From an uncultured Bacteroidota bacterium (GTDB lineage: Bacteria; Bacteroidota; Bacteroidia; Bacteroidales; UBA12481): a DNA stretch of 53,080 nucleotides. The notes below the pieces were generated by a model. The model did no database searches, was not told the DNA's origin, and was given only the letters and a program-made list of their open reading frames with translations. Shown piece after piece: positions 10,101 through 18,483 of this stretch. The DNA is taken from the NCBI GenBank assembly GCA_903919065.1, contig CAIXHD010000270.1:1-53080 (forward strand). Reading direction: 5' to 3'. Position numbers and translations under genes: made by a program. Every line of letters begins with the position of its first letter. The stretch's first letter is position 1.

Positions 10101-10457
10101 GCTCTGGCGCTTGGGCTTTCCGGGATGGCCAGCAGGAATGTGAGGGTTGATTCACTCTTTCTTGATGAAGGATTCGGATCCCTTGACGAGGACAGCCTTG
10201 AGATAGCCCTGAATACCCTTAGCAGCCTGAAGCAAGATGGAAAGATGGTTGGAATTATCTCCCATGTATCCGCCCTGAAAGAGCAGATAAGCAGTCAGAT
10301 CAATGTTGAGAAAATGTCAGGAGGAAGGAGCAGAATTGACGGCCCGGGGTGTCGGCTCCTTAATTCGGATGTTGCTCCTGCCAAGAAAACCAGAAAGAAG
10401 AAGAAGGTGGATGATCAATCCGAAACGGAGGACTCAGACCAGGAAAATCAAGCTTGA
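7119..10457 (+). CDS. sbcC: SbcC ATPase (Rad50-like) with zinc hook
   Basis: ITGPTGAGKSTILDAICLAIYGRTPR; CPLCGS hook; LSGGESFIVSLALALGLS; LFLDEGFGSLDEDSL. Confidence 0.96.
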   Translation: MKILQIRFQNLNSLFGEWEIDLTNSKYTTEGVFAITGPTGAGKSTILDAICLAIYGRTPRLDSITNKSNEIMSQNTAVCFAEVVFETQKGTYRCHWSQNRARGGPEGELQQPKHEISDVSTKEILASQLTKTKNEVERLTGMDYGRFTQSMLLAQGGFDEFLKADPKNRAPILEQITGTQIYSDLSMHAFDRQREELRILDGLKESTSGIILLSVVEEAQIMSDLELNKQDEGRLQSILATLNSAILWLETISKLTNELEGLKISQELLTKEAEEFSEDRRKWEGAVQAHNLEGEYEKLSSKRSQQTKDTNELNATKEQLPLMDQEILSAADKQSVKRDELKRIRGSAILEREVITQVRSLDTRIAEKRLALSITLAAQLTAAEQKIQTQQTLLTEQNHQTDSINELDALKEYFKENSQDEELGSKLAPIQEAAANMGNARNNLIAAENNLNLAVNFQAGLSAKVSDKKGLFESLEARHEAARIELINSQEAVKTLLGEKSLGEYRTEKDSLLIEMALLQRIASLEEQRKILQDNKPCPLCGSLDHPFAKGNIPAPDKVQNRINGLNDLIEQCEILILESEKRNTAFNALNTEAILAKAQLDTDNGLLTTAIENTDYLSQQKKIINEIYTNLTNNLLTQLKPFGIQVIPNEDASLILETLQERIKRWQDEKAKSVVINDTIGEISIRIAGLKATLHGFEEKVKELAQSIEDHTLELNTMVSQRSDLYGAKDPNIEDMAITERINLAAEAETNSTIAYNNLVQKKEFIEGRIVELKNAIAIRLIDLDMEEPAFISSLKITGFESETDFCNARLSQEDRNRLGENALKLEKRQEEINTRRNDRESILVQEKAKALTEEQMVDLIGKAEEANEQLRLILEAIGANNQKLTTQTAAKILYEEKQQLIEAQMIEFKKWDSLNNLIGARDGARFQKFAQGLTFEIMISHANRQLCRLTDRYLLVQDTAVPLELNVIDNYQAGQVRSIKNLSGGESFIVSLALALGLSGMASRNVRVDSLFLDEGFGSLDEDSLEIALNTLSSLKQDGKMVGIISHVSALKEQISSQINVEKMSGGRSRIDGPGCRLLNSDVAPAKKTRKKKKVDDQSETEDSDQENQA
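10448..10457. repeat. Palindrome TCAAGCTTGA copy 1 (overlaps sbcC stop)
   Basis: Exact 10-bp palindrome. Confidence 0.8.
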
Positions 10458-10511
10458 GTAACAGTAAATATTGCGATATTATCACCATATTTTTGTTCAA
10501 AAACCAACAGT

Positions 10512-11207
10512 ATGGAACCACACAATTTCAATTGCGAAATCATCGACGGTCATTGTATTATCCGCGACCAGGGGAATGTCATTCTCCTGGATACCGGGTC
10601 ACCTGTGACTATTCACGAAACCAAGACTTTGAAATTCTTAGGAGATGATTTCGCTACACAGGATCAATATCAGACAAACATCCCTGAACTACGCCATTTA
10701 ACCGGGCTGGATGACCTGACTACCCTGATGGGAACAGATATACTCAGACAATACAAATTATGGTTCAATTACAAATATCAAAAGGTGATTTTCGGTTCCC
10801 CTAACATGCAATCAAAGGGCTACACCATTCCTGTAAAGATGGTTCATGGAATTCCTCTGATAAAGACGCAAATCGGTGAAGTTTCTCATAATACAGTTCT
10901 CGACAGCGGTGCAAGGCTCTCCTACCTCACCGGAAAACTCACTCAAGGCCTTCATGAAGTTGGGAACGAACAGGACTTTTATCCCGGACTGGGATTCTTT
11001 AATACACCAACTTTTGAGGTTTTAACCATTACCGGCGAAAAAGAGATCCCTGTTAAATACGGGAAATTGCCAACACGGATCGAGCCGACCATGGCAGCCC
11101 TGAATTGTAGTACAATTATCGGATATGACCTTTTTAGGAATTTCGCCATTTACCTTGATTTGGAAGGTCCTAACGGCGGCTTAATGACAATTATGGAGCC
11201 TTTTTAA
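10512..11207 (+). CDS. Clan AA (retropepsin/pepsin-like) aspartyl protease with two catalytic-type motifs
   Basis: VILLDTGSPVTIHE (D27) + LMGTDILRQYKLWFNY, then NTVLDSGARLSYL (D131) + IIGYDLFRNFAIYLDL. Confidence 0.75.
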   Translation: MEPHNFNCEIIDGHCIIRDQGNVILLDTGSPVTIHETKTLKFLGDDFATQDQYQTNIPELRHLTGLDDLTTLMGTDILRQYKLWFNYKYQKVIFGSPNMQSKGYTIPVKMVHGIPLIKTQIGEVSHNTVLDSGARLSYLTGKLTQGLHEVGNEQDFYPGLGFFNTPTFEVLTITGEKEIPVKYGKLPTRIEPTMAALNCSTIIGYDLFRNFAIYLDLEGPNGGLMTIMEPF

Positions 11208-12880
11208 ATATTCTCCAGCCTAAAACCGATCCGTGACTGCCTTTCCTTAAGGAGATGTTCCTGACCTGCAATATTATAAAGAAGCCCGTTGGGATCTTCT
11301 CCTTTCTGAATCAGCAGCAGTTGAACCTTGAATTTTATATGCAGCCTCTCGATTTCAGCCGGGGTCGTAATTCCATTATTCTCCAAAAAGTCATTTACCT
11401 CACTCTCGTTAAAATCCGGAAACCGGTTTATGAAGATCGATAGCATAATTTCCTTCTGTGGCGGCTTTACATGAACCACCTGATGAAACCTCCGGTTGAG
11501 CGCTGCATCCAGGTCGGCCGTCTTAAAATTCGTCAGAAAGAAAGCAATTCCCCTGAAACTTTCGAGTTTTGGAAGCAAAAGCGAAATCAGGTTATTGCTC
11601 ATATGATCGGCGGCTGTTGAAGCACTGGCCTCGCGCCTGTATAACAGAGCCTCAGCCTCATCAAAAACACAGATTGGCGTAAGGTCTTCAAAAGCATCAT
11701 ATGCGCTTTCAGCCTCTTTGAAAAGGTCCAGAAGATTTGACTCGCTCTGGCCCACATAACAACTGAGGATATTCGCAATATTTGCCGTCAATATTGGTCT
11801 GCCCGTTTTTCTGGCCAATTGTCGAACAAAGGAGGTTTTGCCGGTACCCGGAGCGCCGGTCAATAAAAAAGTCAGGCCCGGGACTTCTCCTCTTACCTTT
11901 TGATAGGAATCCTTCTCCAGTATCTTTTCGATGAGCTCCAGGTCATTGTTGTCATGCAGATAGCATTCGGCCTCGATTTCATCGGGATTTATCAGTTGGA
12001 ATAAACGTGGATTGAATGATTTTTTTCCAGATTGATAAAAATCCGGAGACAGCTTGCTGAGCTCCATGAGGCTTCGTGGGCTTGGCTTCAGATTGTCGCT
12101 GATGAAAAAATCAACCTCAAAGCGGAGTAAATCCTTCCTGATGAGCACATGCCTTCCGCTTTTAAATTCCTTTTCCGCATCGAACCTCATGAACGGCTCA
12201 TCCGCAATAATCTTTAATATCTTTTCCAGGCTTGCCGATCTTCTGAACAGAATATGATCACGGAGTGTCAGGAAAAATATCACGCAGTCTTCCCGGCTAA
12301 GCTCTTGCTGTATGAGCCATTTCAACTCGGGCAAAGCGGTATGATGATCCACCACCTGGCAGAGTTGCAGCATATAATCTTCGCTAAAAGAATCATCCGA
12401 ACTGCCGATGATTGAATCAAATTCCATCAGAAATCCATTAAATGAGGTTGCCTTTTTCGTCGAAACCAGCTTCCGGAAATTGAGAATTGAAGACAGACAC
12501 CCGGAAGTCAGACTAAATTCTTCACGCTGGTGCCGGAATCCATCAGAATAACCGACCAGCCTTTTAGCAACAAGATCCTGAATGGTGGAGTTCAGCTGGA
12601 CGCACGCCTCCAGGTCCAGGGAAAAATGCCGGGTTATCTCTTTCCAGGTAAGGCCTAAATTTTCAGACAACTTTCGATCTATAAAATAACATAGGACGAT
12701 GACTTCATAGACCGTTTTCAGTCCGAAAAAATTTCGGATTAAGCGAATTCGGGTGGCATCCTCCTCTCCATACTCATGGTAGCGAAAACCATGGATCACG
12801 AAGGACTCCTGCTGCTTGCCTATTATCCGGCACAACTGCTCAGCCTTCTTGTTGCGCTTCTTTTGTTCCGATAATTTCAT
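11204..12880 (-). CDS. AAA+ ATPase with N-terminal HTH-like region
   Basis: Walker A LLTGAPGTGKTSFVRQLARKTGRPI; Walker B PICVFDEAEALL; C-terminal end RIGFRLENI. Confidence 0.9.
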   Translation of the reverse strand: MKLSEQKKRNKKAEQLCRIIGKQQESFVIHGFRYHEYGEEDATRIRLIRNFFGLKTVYEVIVLCYFIDRKLSENLGLTWKEITRHFSLDLEACVQLNSTIQDLVAKRLVGYSDGFRHQREEFSLTSGCLSSILNFRKLVSTKKATSFNGFLMEFDSIIGSSDDSFSEDYMLQLCQVVDHHTALPELKWLIQQELSREDCVIFFLTLRDHILFRRSASLEKILKIIADEPFMRFDAEKEFKSGRHVLIRKDLLRFEVDFFISDNLKPSPRSLMELSKLSPDFYQSGKKSFNPRLFQLINPDEIEAECYLHDNNDLELIEKILEKDSYQKVRGEVPGLTFLLTGAPGTGKTSFVRQLARKTGRPILTANIANILSCYVGQSESNLLDLFKEAESAYDAFEDLTPICVFDEAEALLYRREASASTAADHMSNNLISLLLPKLESFRGIAFFLTNFKTADLDAALNRRFHQVVHVKPPQKEIMLSIFINRFPDFNESEVNDFLENNGITTPAEIERLHIKFKVQLLLIQKGEDPNGLLYNIAGQEHLLKERQSRIGFRLENI

Positions 12881-12959
12881 GATTGAATTTCATTGCTATA
12901 AACCGGTATGACACTAAAATGCAAATGAAACCCAATCCGACAATATTAAATTAAATTTG

Positions 12960-12969
12960 TCAAGCTTGA
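12960..12969. repeat. Palindrome TCAAGCTTGA copy 2 (intergenic)
   Basis: Exact 10-bp palindrome. Confidence 0.8.
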
Positions 12970-12997
12970 AATTTATCCGGCCAGTGAAGAAAGACTC

Positions 12998-14119
12998 TTA
13001 TCCGAAATTTGTATAGATTCTATTCTCAAGATTCCTGCGACGCAATTCCCTTCTATAGGTAGTGATCAGGTTTATAATCTCCGGGCTATCAATTCTAACC
13101 AGATTCCTATCTAGGTTAATCTTGTTCTGGTTGGCATTTGATGCTATTATGAAATTGTCAAGAAATCGGGAGGGCACCATTTCTTCCAGCTTTCTATTGA
13201 TAGCATTACGATATTGTGCAAATTGGTCGGAACTTTTCAACATCGTTGCAACCGGATTATCACTCCTTGTAGTAAGCCTCTGATATAAGGCAAACATAAA
13301 ATCCTCATTCCATGGCGTTTCTTTGACTGCTGTTGATTTATTATATGTGTTGATGTTATCAAACCGTATGCCTTTATGTAAAAGCAGAAAAATAAAAAAG
13401 GTCTCTTGCGCAGCTCCTGAAAGAAGGTCCGGAATAACCAGGCCAGGTATACTTATCCCATCATTCCGGATGATCAGATCAAGGGGCGCCAGTGTCGGAA
13501 CATTGCCCAGATTAATCTTGAAAGCTGTCCTAACCGTTTCAAATATTCCCAATGCTTGCGGCATTATAGCCTCTCCAGATTGTGTTTTCGAAATCCTTTC
13601 CTGACACAGATCACATATATTGGCCGAAACAAGCTTATGAATAATTTGCTTTTTGCGCTCACAAAAATCGTTCATACAACTTTTAGGTTCCAAATGAAAG
13701 TAGGTCGAGTCCCGGTTGTTTAAGTCAAGGCCCATCAACGTTTGTAGAACATTTTCAACCACTTCATAGGCGATTGCATATTCAACCGGCCGGTTTATAA
13801 ATTCTTCCCATTCATCAGTGTGTATGTATACATTCCTTTCCCCATCGAATGCGCTGAAGAAGTTCCTTGCATTTTTGGTACCTGTCAGTAAAATCACAAA
13901 ATCATCCCTGACAATCCCACAGTCAGAACGAAAATCTTTTGCCTTTTGGAAGAAGGCAGGATGATCCTCTAACCAGTCAATACCCCGGAGTGGTTTTATC
14001 GTATTGGTGAATTGCATTTTCTCGCCTGCCCCTTTGATTTCAACTCCCTCCAATATTTGAAATACTCCTTCGGCCAGGTCAGCCGGGCAATTTTCGGTCC
14101 TACAGATGTGTATTTTCAT
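12998..14119 (-). CDS. Uncharacterised protein with CX4C...CX2C cluster; related to the genes at 17535 and 20204
   Basis: DDFVILLTGTKNARNFFSAFDGERNVYIHTD; SCMNDFCERKKQIIHKLVSANICDLC; C-term AINRKLEEMVPSRFLDNFIIASNANQNKINLDRNLVRI. Confidence 0.75.
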   Translation of the reverse strand: MKIHICRTENCPADLAEGVFQILEGVEIKGAGEKMQFTNTIKPLRGIDWLEDHPAFFQKAKDFRSDCGIVRDDFVILLTGTKNARNFFSAFDGERNVYIHTDEWEEFINRPVEYAIAYEVVENVLQTLMGLDLNNRDSTYFHLEPKSCMNDFCERKKQIIHKLVSANICDLCQERISKTQSGEAIMPQALGIFETVRTAFKINLGNVPTLAPLDLIIRNDGISIPGLVIPDLLSGAAQETFFIFLLLHKGIRFDNINTYNKSTAVKETPWNEDFMFALYQRLTTRSDNPVATMLKSSDQFAQYRNAINRKLEEMVPSRFLDNFIIASNANQNKINLDRNLVRIDSPEIINLITTYRRELRRRNLENRIYTNFG

Positions 14120-14219
14120 TTTTCCTCCTTTGGGATAAAACTAACGGAAAGTTTATTATCACAGAAATCAGACGGCCAGTATTTAGCATATATTTTACTG
14201 AGTACCGATCCTGAAAAAC

Positions 14220-14229
14220 TCAAGCTTGA
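14220..14229. repeat. Palindrome TCAAGCTTGA copy 3 (divergent intergenic)
   Basis: Exact 10-bp palindrome. Confidence 0.8.
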
Positions 14230-14385
14230 GATGGAACAGCTAAAAATTTGGATTTCACAGACCTTTACAGAATTAAACATCAACAAGTCCTGTGAAGTTA
14301 AAAATTTCCAAAAAAGTAAAACCGTCGGCGTCAGGTTTTGGCGCCATGGCAGCATACGTTTACCCCCTCAAAAAAATCCCCCCAT

Positions 14386-16074
14386 ATGTTAAGCATCAAC
14401 ATGAAAACCCAATTATTGGAAAGTATTGAGTGCCTGTTTGAAATCTCACGCAACTCGCAGCTCGAGCCCGGGATATTTAAACAATGCTCGAAGGATATCA
14501 AAACCGTTTCGTCATACTTCAAAACCAACCGTCTCCAGTCGATTCTGCTGGCAGTCATTTTTGTAAATAACTGCCAGAGTGAATCGGTAGGCCTGGAAAC
14601 CCTGGGTACACATCTTGGAATTAGTCCGCTCAGGCTATTGCAGGAGAGCAACGATATTGAAGCTCTGACCAAATCAGGAATCATTCGGAAAACAGAAAGA
14701 ACGCGTTCGGGAAGGAAAAACCTTTTAAGGCAGTATTTCGAGATTAACGACTCGGTTATTGAGGCTATGATGGATAACCGGCCAATGCCTGACATGGCTC
14801 CCCCAAAACCACAGGATGCCATCGATCTGCTCCGGTCGCTGAATACTCTCTGGGGAAGGTGCGAACGGGGTGAGCTGAGGCCGGAAGAGCTGCAGCGGGG
14901 AATAAGAGGCCTCCTCGAAGAAAATGAAAAGTTCCCCCTGGTAATGGCTGTCAGAGACCTCGGGATGGAAGATCTGGAAACATTCCTGTTCCTGATGATT
15001 ATCTGGAAAACCCTGAATTCCAACCAGACCACCGAGGTCCAGAAACTGATTGCCCCCATTTTACGGAGTTCCGCCCGATCCATCCGTTACATGCAAAACC
15101 TCAACCTGTCGGAAAACGACCTGATCCGAAAGGATCTGGCAGAGATTGTTGAGGCCGATTTCTTCAGCGATACCTCATTGCGCCTTACTGACAGGGCAGT
15201 CAGAATAATCCGCGAATGCGGCATTAACCTTTACCGGGATGCAAAGAAGAGCGAAAACATCATCCTTCCTGAATCGATTGCAGAAATCAGCCTGGTGTTC
15301 AACTCCGTGGAACGGGAGAGGATTCAGATGCTGAAAAGCATACTGAATGAGGAAAAGCTCACAGAAACCCGCGAAAGGCTTGCCCGGAAGAAACAACCCA
15401 TGGGTATCGCCATCCTGCTTTACGGCCCTCCCGGAACCGGAAAAACTGAGGCGGTATACCAGTTAGCCCGTGAAACTGGTCGTGATATTTTCAAGGTCGA
15501 CATCAGTTCTACCAAGAGTATGTGGTTTGGGGAGAGTGAAAAAATCATCAAGAAGAAACTGTTCACCGATTATTATGCCTACGCCAAGAAATGCGAGAGA
15601 CTGCCCATACTGTTTATCAATGAGGCCGATGCGGTAATTTCAAAACGCAAGCAGGTAGGTGCATCGAATGTTGCCCAAACGGAAAACGCCATCCAGAATA
15701 TCATCCTGGAGGAGCTGGAGAAGTTCGACGGCATCCTTTTCTGCACAACGAACCTGGCTGATAATCTTGATCCGGCTTTTGAAAGAAGGTTCCTTTTCAA
15801 AATCGAACTTGGCGCTCCCGATATCAAATCAAGAAAGGAAATCTGGAGGCTGAAACTGCCTGGTCTGACTTTAGAGGATCTTGGAACCCTTTCCGCCAGG
15901 TTCCACTTTTCGGGTGGGCAGATCAACAACATCGTAAGGAAGGCTGACATGTATGAGATCATCAACGGGGTTGATCCCGATCTGGCAGCCATCATCGGTT
16001 TTTGCGAAGAGGAATCCACAGGCTGGCACGATAGCCGCCAAAGCCTGGGCTTCAGGCTCCCGGAAGCAAGCTGA
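14386..16074 (+). CDS. AAA+ ATPase with N-terminal HTH-like region (related to 11204-12880)
   Basis: Walker A ILLYGPPGTGKTEAVYQLARETGRDI; Walker B-like LPILFINEADAVI; C-terminal SLGFRLPEAS; the supplied TTG start at 14338 is less likely than ATG 14386 or 14401. Confidence 0.9.
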   Translation: MLSINMKTQLLESIECLFEISRNSQLEPGIFKQCSKDIKTVSSYFKTNRLQSILLAVIFVNNCQSESVGLETLGTHLGISPLRLLQESNDIEALTKSGIIRKTERTRSGRKNLLRQYFEINDSVIEAMMDNRPMPDMAPPKPQDAIDLLRSLNTLWGRCERGELRPEELQRGIRGLLEENEKFPLVMAVRDLGMEDLETFLFLMIIWKTLNSNQTTEVQKLIAPILRSSARSIRYMQNLNLSENDLIRKDLAEIVEADFFSDTSLRLTDRAVRIIRECGINLYRDAKKSENIILPESIAEISLVFNSVERERIQMLKSILNEEKLTETRERLARKKQPMGIAILLYGPPGTGKTEAVYQLARETGRDIFKVDISSTKSMWFGESEKIIKKKLFTDYYAYAKKCERLPILFINEADAVISKRKQVGASNVAQTENAIQNIILEELEKFDGILFCTTNLADNLDPAFERRFLFKIELGAPDIKSRKEIWRLKLPGLTLEDLGTLSARFHFSGGQINNIVRKADMYEIINGVDPDLAAIIGFCEEESTGWHDSRQSLGFRLPEAS

Positions 16075-16097
16075 CAGACACAATAAAATCTGACTAT

Positions 16098-16643
16098 ATG
16101 AAAACCCTTATCATTCATCCCCAGGACCGGACAACAACTTTTCTGCAACCTATTTACCAAACTATCCCTGATAAAACGATCATAAGCGGCGGCGCTTTCA
16201 TGAAAGATATCAGGAAAATGATTGATGCACATGAAAGAGTAATGATGATGGGCCATGGATCGCCCCATGGGTTATTATCGGTCGGAAGGTTCTACGACGC
16301 CTTCGGATATGTTATCGACGGCTCCATGGCCGCCAGGCTTTCCGAAAAAAATGGCAATGTCTTTATCTGGTGCAATGCTGACCAGTATGTAAACAAGCAT
16401 AACCTGAAGGGATTTTTCACCGGCATGTTTATCTCAGAGGTTGGCGAGGCTTTGTATTGCGGATTAAAGGGCATTGGTCAGGAACAGATTGATGAATCCA
16501 ACGATGCCTTTACAGGAATTGTATCGAAGTATATCAATGAGCCTGCAGATACAATATATAATAAGTTATTACAGGAGTATGGTGCACTCGCGAAAAGGAA
16601 TCCTGTGGCTATGTACAACTACCAGAGACTTTACTACAACTGA
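16098..16643 (+). CDS. Putative small caspase/CHAT-like (clan CD) cysteine peptidase-fold protein
   Basis: hydrophobic strand then HG: ERVMMMGHGSPHGLL; next strand then Cys: NVFIWCNADQYVNKHNLKGFFTGMFISEVGEA. Confidence 0.5.
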   Translation: MKTLIIHPQDRTTTFLQPIYQTIPDKTIISGGAFMKDIRKMIDAHERVMMMGHGSPHGLLSVGRFYDAFGYVIDGSMAARLSEKNGNVFIWCNADQYVNKHNLKGFFTGMFISEVGEALYCGLKGIGQEQIDESNDAFTGIVSKYINEPADTIYNKLLQEYGALAKRNPVAMYNYQRLYYN

Positions 16644-16652
16644 GCTTGAATT

Positions 16653-16662
16653 TCAAGCTTGA
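16653..16662. repeat. Palindrome TCAAGCTTGA copy 4 (intergenic)
   Basis: Exact 10-bp palindrome within gagcttgaattTCAAGCTTGAg. Confidence 0.8.
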
Positions 16663-16734
16663 GACTTTACCGACCTTCATAATAGGTCAGGTTAACTTTG
16701 CACCAGCTTACTATTCTAACTAAGGAATCTGATT

Positions 16735-17538
16735 ATGGCGATTAAAATGGCAACTGTTGAGGTAAAAGGAAAAGAGGAATTCGACCGGCTCGTTACTCTA
16801 ATTGACCTCGATCGAACGGAAGATTATGACTGCAGCAGCCTGAATGTCTGGAGTTATCGCAAAGCCTTTGATGTCCGTGAAGGCCTCAGCCTCAGGCTGG
16901 GGAACATGGCGAACGGCTTTCCTTTCACGGTGGAGGGTGTTCCATTTATCAACTCCGAATGCGCCTATATCGCCGGAGCCTATGCATCGGCAGATGATGA
17001 TTCTTCACGGATTCAGAAGATGATTTCAGCTGAGACCAATGGCCAGAAAGCAAAACGGATTTACCGCCACCGCCCGGAGTTCACCTCAATCATGCGGGAT
17101 GATTTCCATTCGTACAATGTCCAGTGGATGTTGCATGTTATCTGGCAGAAATGCCTGTTCAACAAGGACTTCGCAAGGCTCCTGATCAGACTGCCGATTG
17201 ATTCGGTCCTGGCTGAAAACACATCTCTCCATCATGGCGAGACTGCCACTTTCTGGGGTGTAAAAAACAAGGAACTGATGGCGGCGAGGAAGGCAGAAGA
17301 GACGAAAGTAACTCAAAACAATACATTCCGATACAAGAAGGACCTGGAGTTTGCCCAAATGCTGGCTGCCAATAAGGTAAATGGCATTGGCCATTTTACC
17401 GGTATTAATACGATGGGTAAGATATTAAAGCTGTGCAGCCTGAGCCTGATTTATGGTCAAAAACCACCCATCGATTTAGACTTACTGGTAAGCAAGGAGC
17501 TTTACCTGCTTGGAAAGAAAATAAAGTTGAGGAAATGA
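16735..17538 (+). CDS. NADAR (YbiA/DUF1768-like) domain protein
   Basis: FPFTVEGVPFINSECAYIAGAYA...NVQWMLHVIWQKCLFNKDFARLLIRLPIDSVLAEN...ATFWGVKNKELM. Confidence 0.7.
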   Translation: MAIKMATVEVKGKEEFDRLVTLIDLDRTEDYDCSSLNVWSYRKAFDVREGLSLRLGNMANGFPFTVEGVPFINSECAYIAGAYASADDDSSRIQKMISAETNGQKAKRIYRHRPEFTSIMRDDFHSYNVQWMLHVIWQKCLFNKDFARLLIRLPIDSVLAENTSLHHGETATFWGVKNKELMAARKAEETKVTQNNTFRYKKDLEFAQMLAANKVNGIGHFTGINTMGKILKLCSLSLIYGQKPPIDLDLLVSKELYLLGKKIKLRK

Positions 17539-18473
17539 TCGAACGAAAAGGATTTACCAGGATTATTATGCACTGCATACTGGCAGAGGATGTTCCCTTT
17601 CATTTTATTTCAACGATAACAGATATGATGAGTAAGAACCCAGGGCCGGTCTGGCACAAAATTTATGATACGGTCGTTCCCGTATCTCAGGCACGGTACA
17701 GGCAGAACCGGAAGCTTATGCCTGGAGCGGGGATCTTCAGGCCCGGCATCGAAAACCTTTACGAATGGTGCCAGTTGTTCAGGGAATCGGAGAATATCGA
17801 TTGTGACGATGCTGTCGTCATTTTCACAGGGAAGACGCCTCTGAACGGACTCTCCCTGAACTGGGATCCGGCTCATGGCAGGAATTACATCATTTCAACC
17901 GAGGGAAAACAGGGAGCTCCTATACATGAGCGGATTTTCCTGGTGGCCAACGACATGGTTAAAGCTTCCCTGATCCAGGGCGGACTGGTCAAATCGCACA
18001 ATGGAATTCAGGCCGGACTAACGCTTACCAGCATCCGAAAAAGGATGAATGTCTGGAACCGGAACAGGAAATCAGTCAGGTCCATCCCTATGGAGATCAA
18101 TATCCCTGATGGTACTTTAAAATTTCCCAGGCTCGGGGAAATGATCGTCAACCTGTCGAAATACGAAATGGCGGTATACCTGTTTTTCATGGGTCATCCG
18201 GAAGGTATTGACCTAAGAAACCTGAGATTGCATATCAGTGAAATATATAGTGATTACAAAACGTGTCAGAATTGGGGAAGCATCCTGCCGGATATTCCCA
18301 TTGAGGAATTCAGCACCATGGACTTTGGGCTCATCATCCGCACAATCAATGAGAAAATCCGATTCGTAACTGGCGACGGGCTTGCGGGATACTACATAAT
18401 CAGGCCATGCCCAGGCGGGGATAATATCATAGCGGTGGATCGGGAACTTCTGACCGTAATTGGAGATTTTTAA
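17535..18473 (+). CDS. Uncharacterised protein, paralogue of 20204-21085 and distant relative of 12998-14119
   Basis: ATG 17535 overlaps the stop of the NADAR gene (ATGA); DDAVVIFTGKTPLNGLSLNWDPAHGRNYIISTEGK; C-term TINEKIRFVTGDGLAGYYIIRPCPGGDNIIAVDRELLTVI. Confidence 0.8.
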   Translation: MIERKGFTRIIMHCILAEDVPFHFISTITDMMSKNPGPVWHKIYDTVVPVSQARYRQNRKLMPGAGIFRPGIENLYEWCQLFRESENIDCDDAVVIFTGKTPLNGLSLNWDPAHGRNYIISTEGKQGAPIHERIFLVANDMVKASLIQGGLVKSHNGIQAGLTLTSIRKRMNVWNRNRKSVRSIPMEINIPDGTLKFPRLGEMIVNLSKYEMAVYLFFMGHPEGIDLRNLRLHISEIYSDYKTCQNWGSILPDIPIEEFSTMDFGLIIRTINEKIRFVTGDGLAGYYIIRPCPGGDNIIAVDRELLTVIGDF

Positions 18474-18483
18474 AAATAAGGAT

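Noticed and set aside
14012-14392. 126-aa plus ORF and the overlapping 79-aa minus ORF 14116-14355
   Set aside because: The 3' part of the plus frame (LAYILLSTDPEKLKLEMEQLKIWISQTFTELN) looks protein-like, but its only ATG lies antisense inside 12998-14119; undecided, so not called
14331-15083. 250-aa minus ORF antisense to the AAA+ gene
   Set aside because: Ser/Arg-rich shadow ORF opposite a gene with clear Walker motifs
15579-16268. 229-aa minus ORF
   Set aside because: Antisense to the AAA+ domain coding strand; compositionally a shadow ORF
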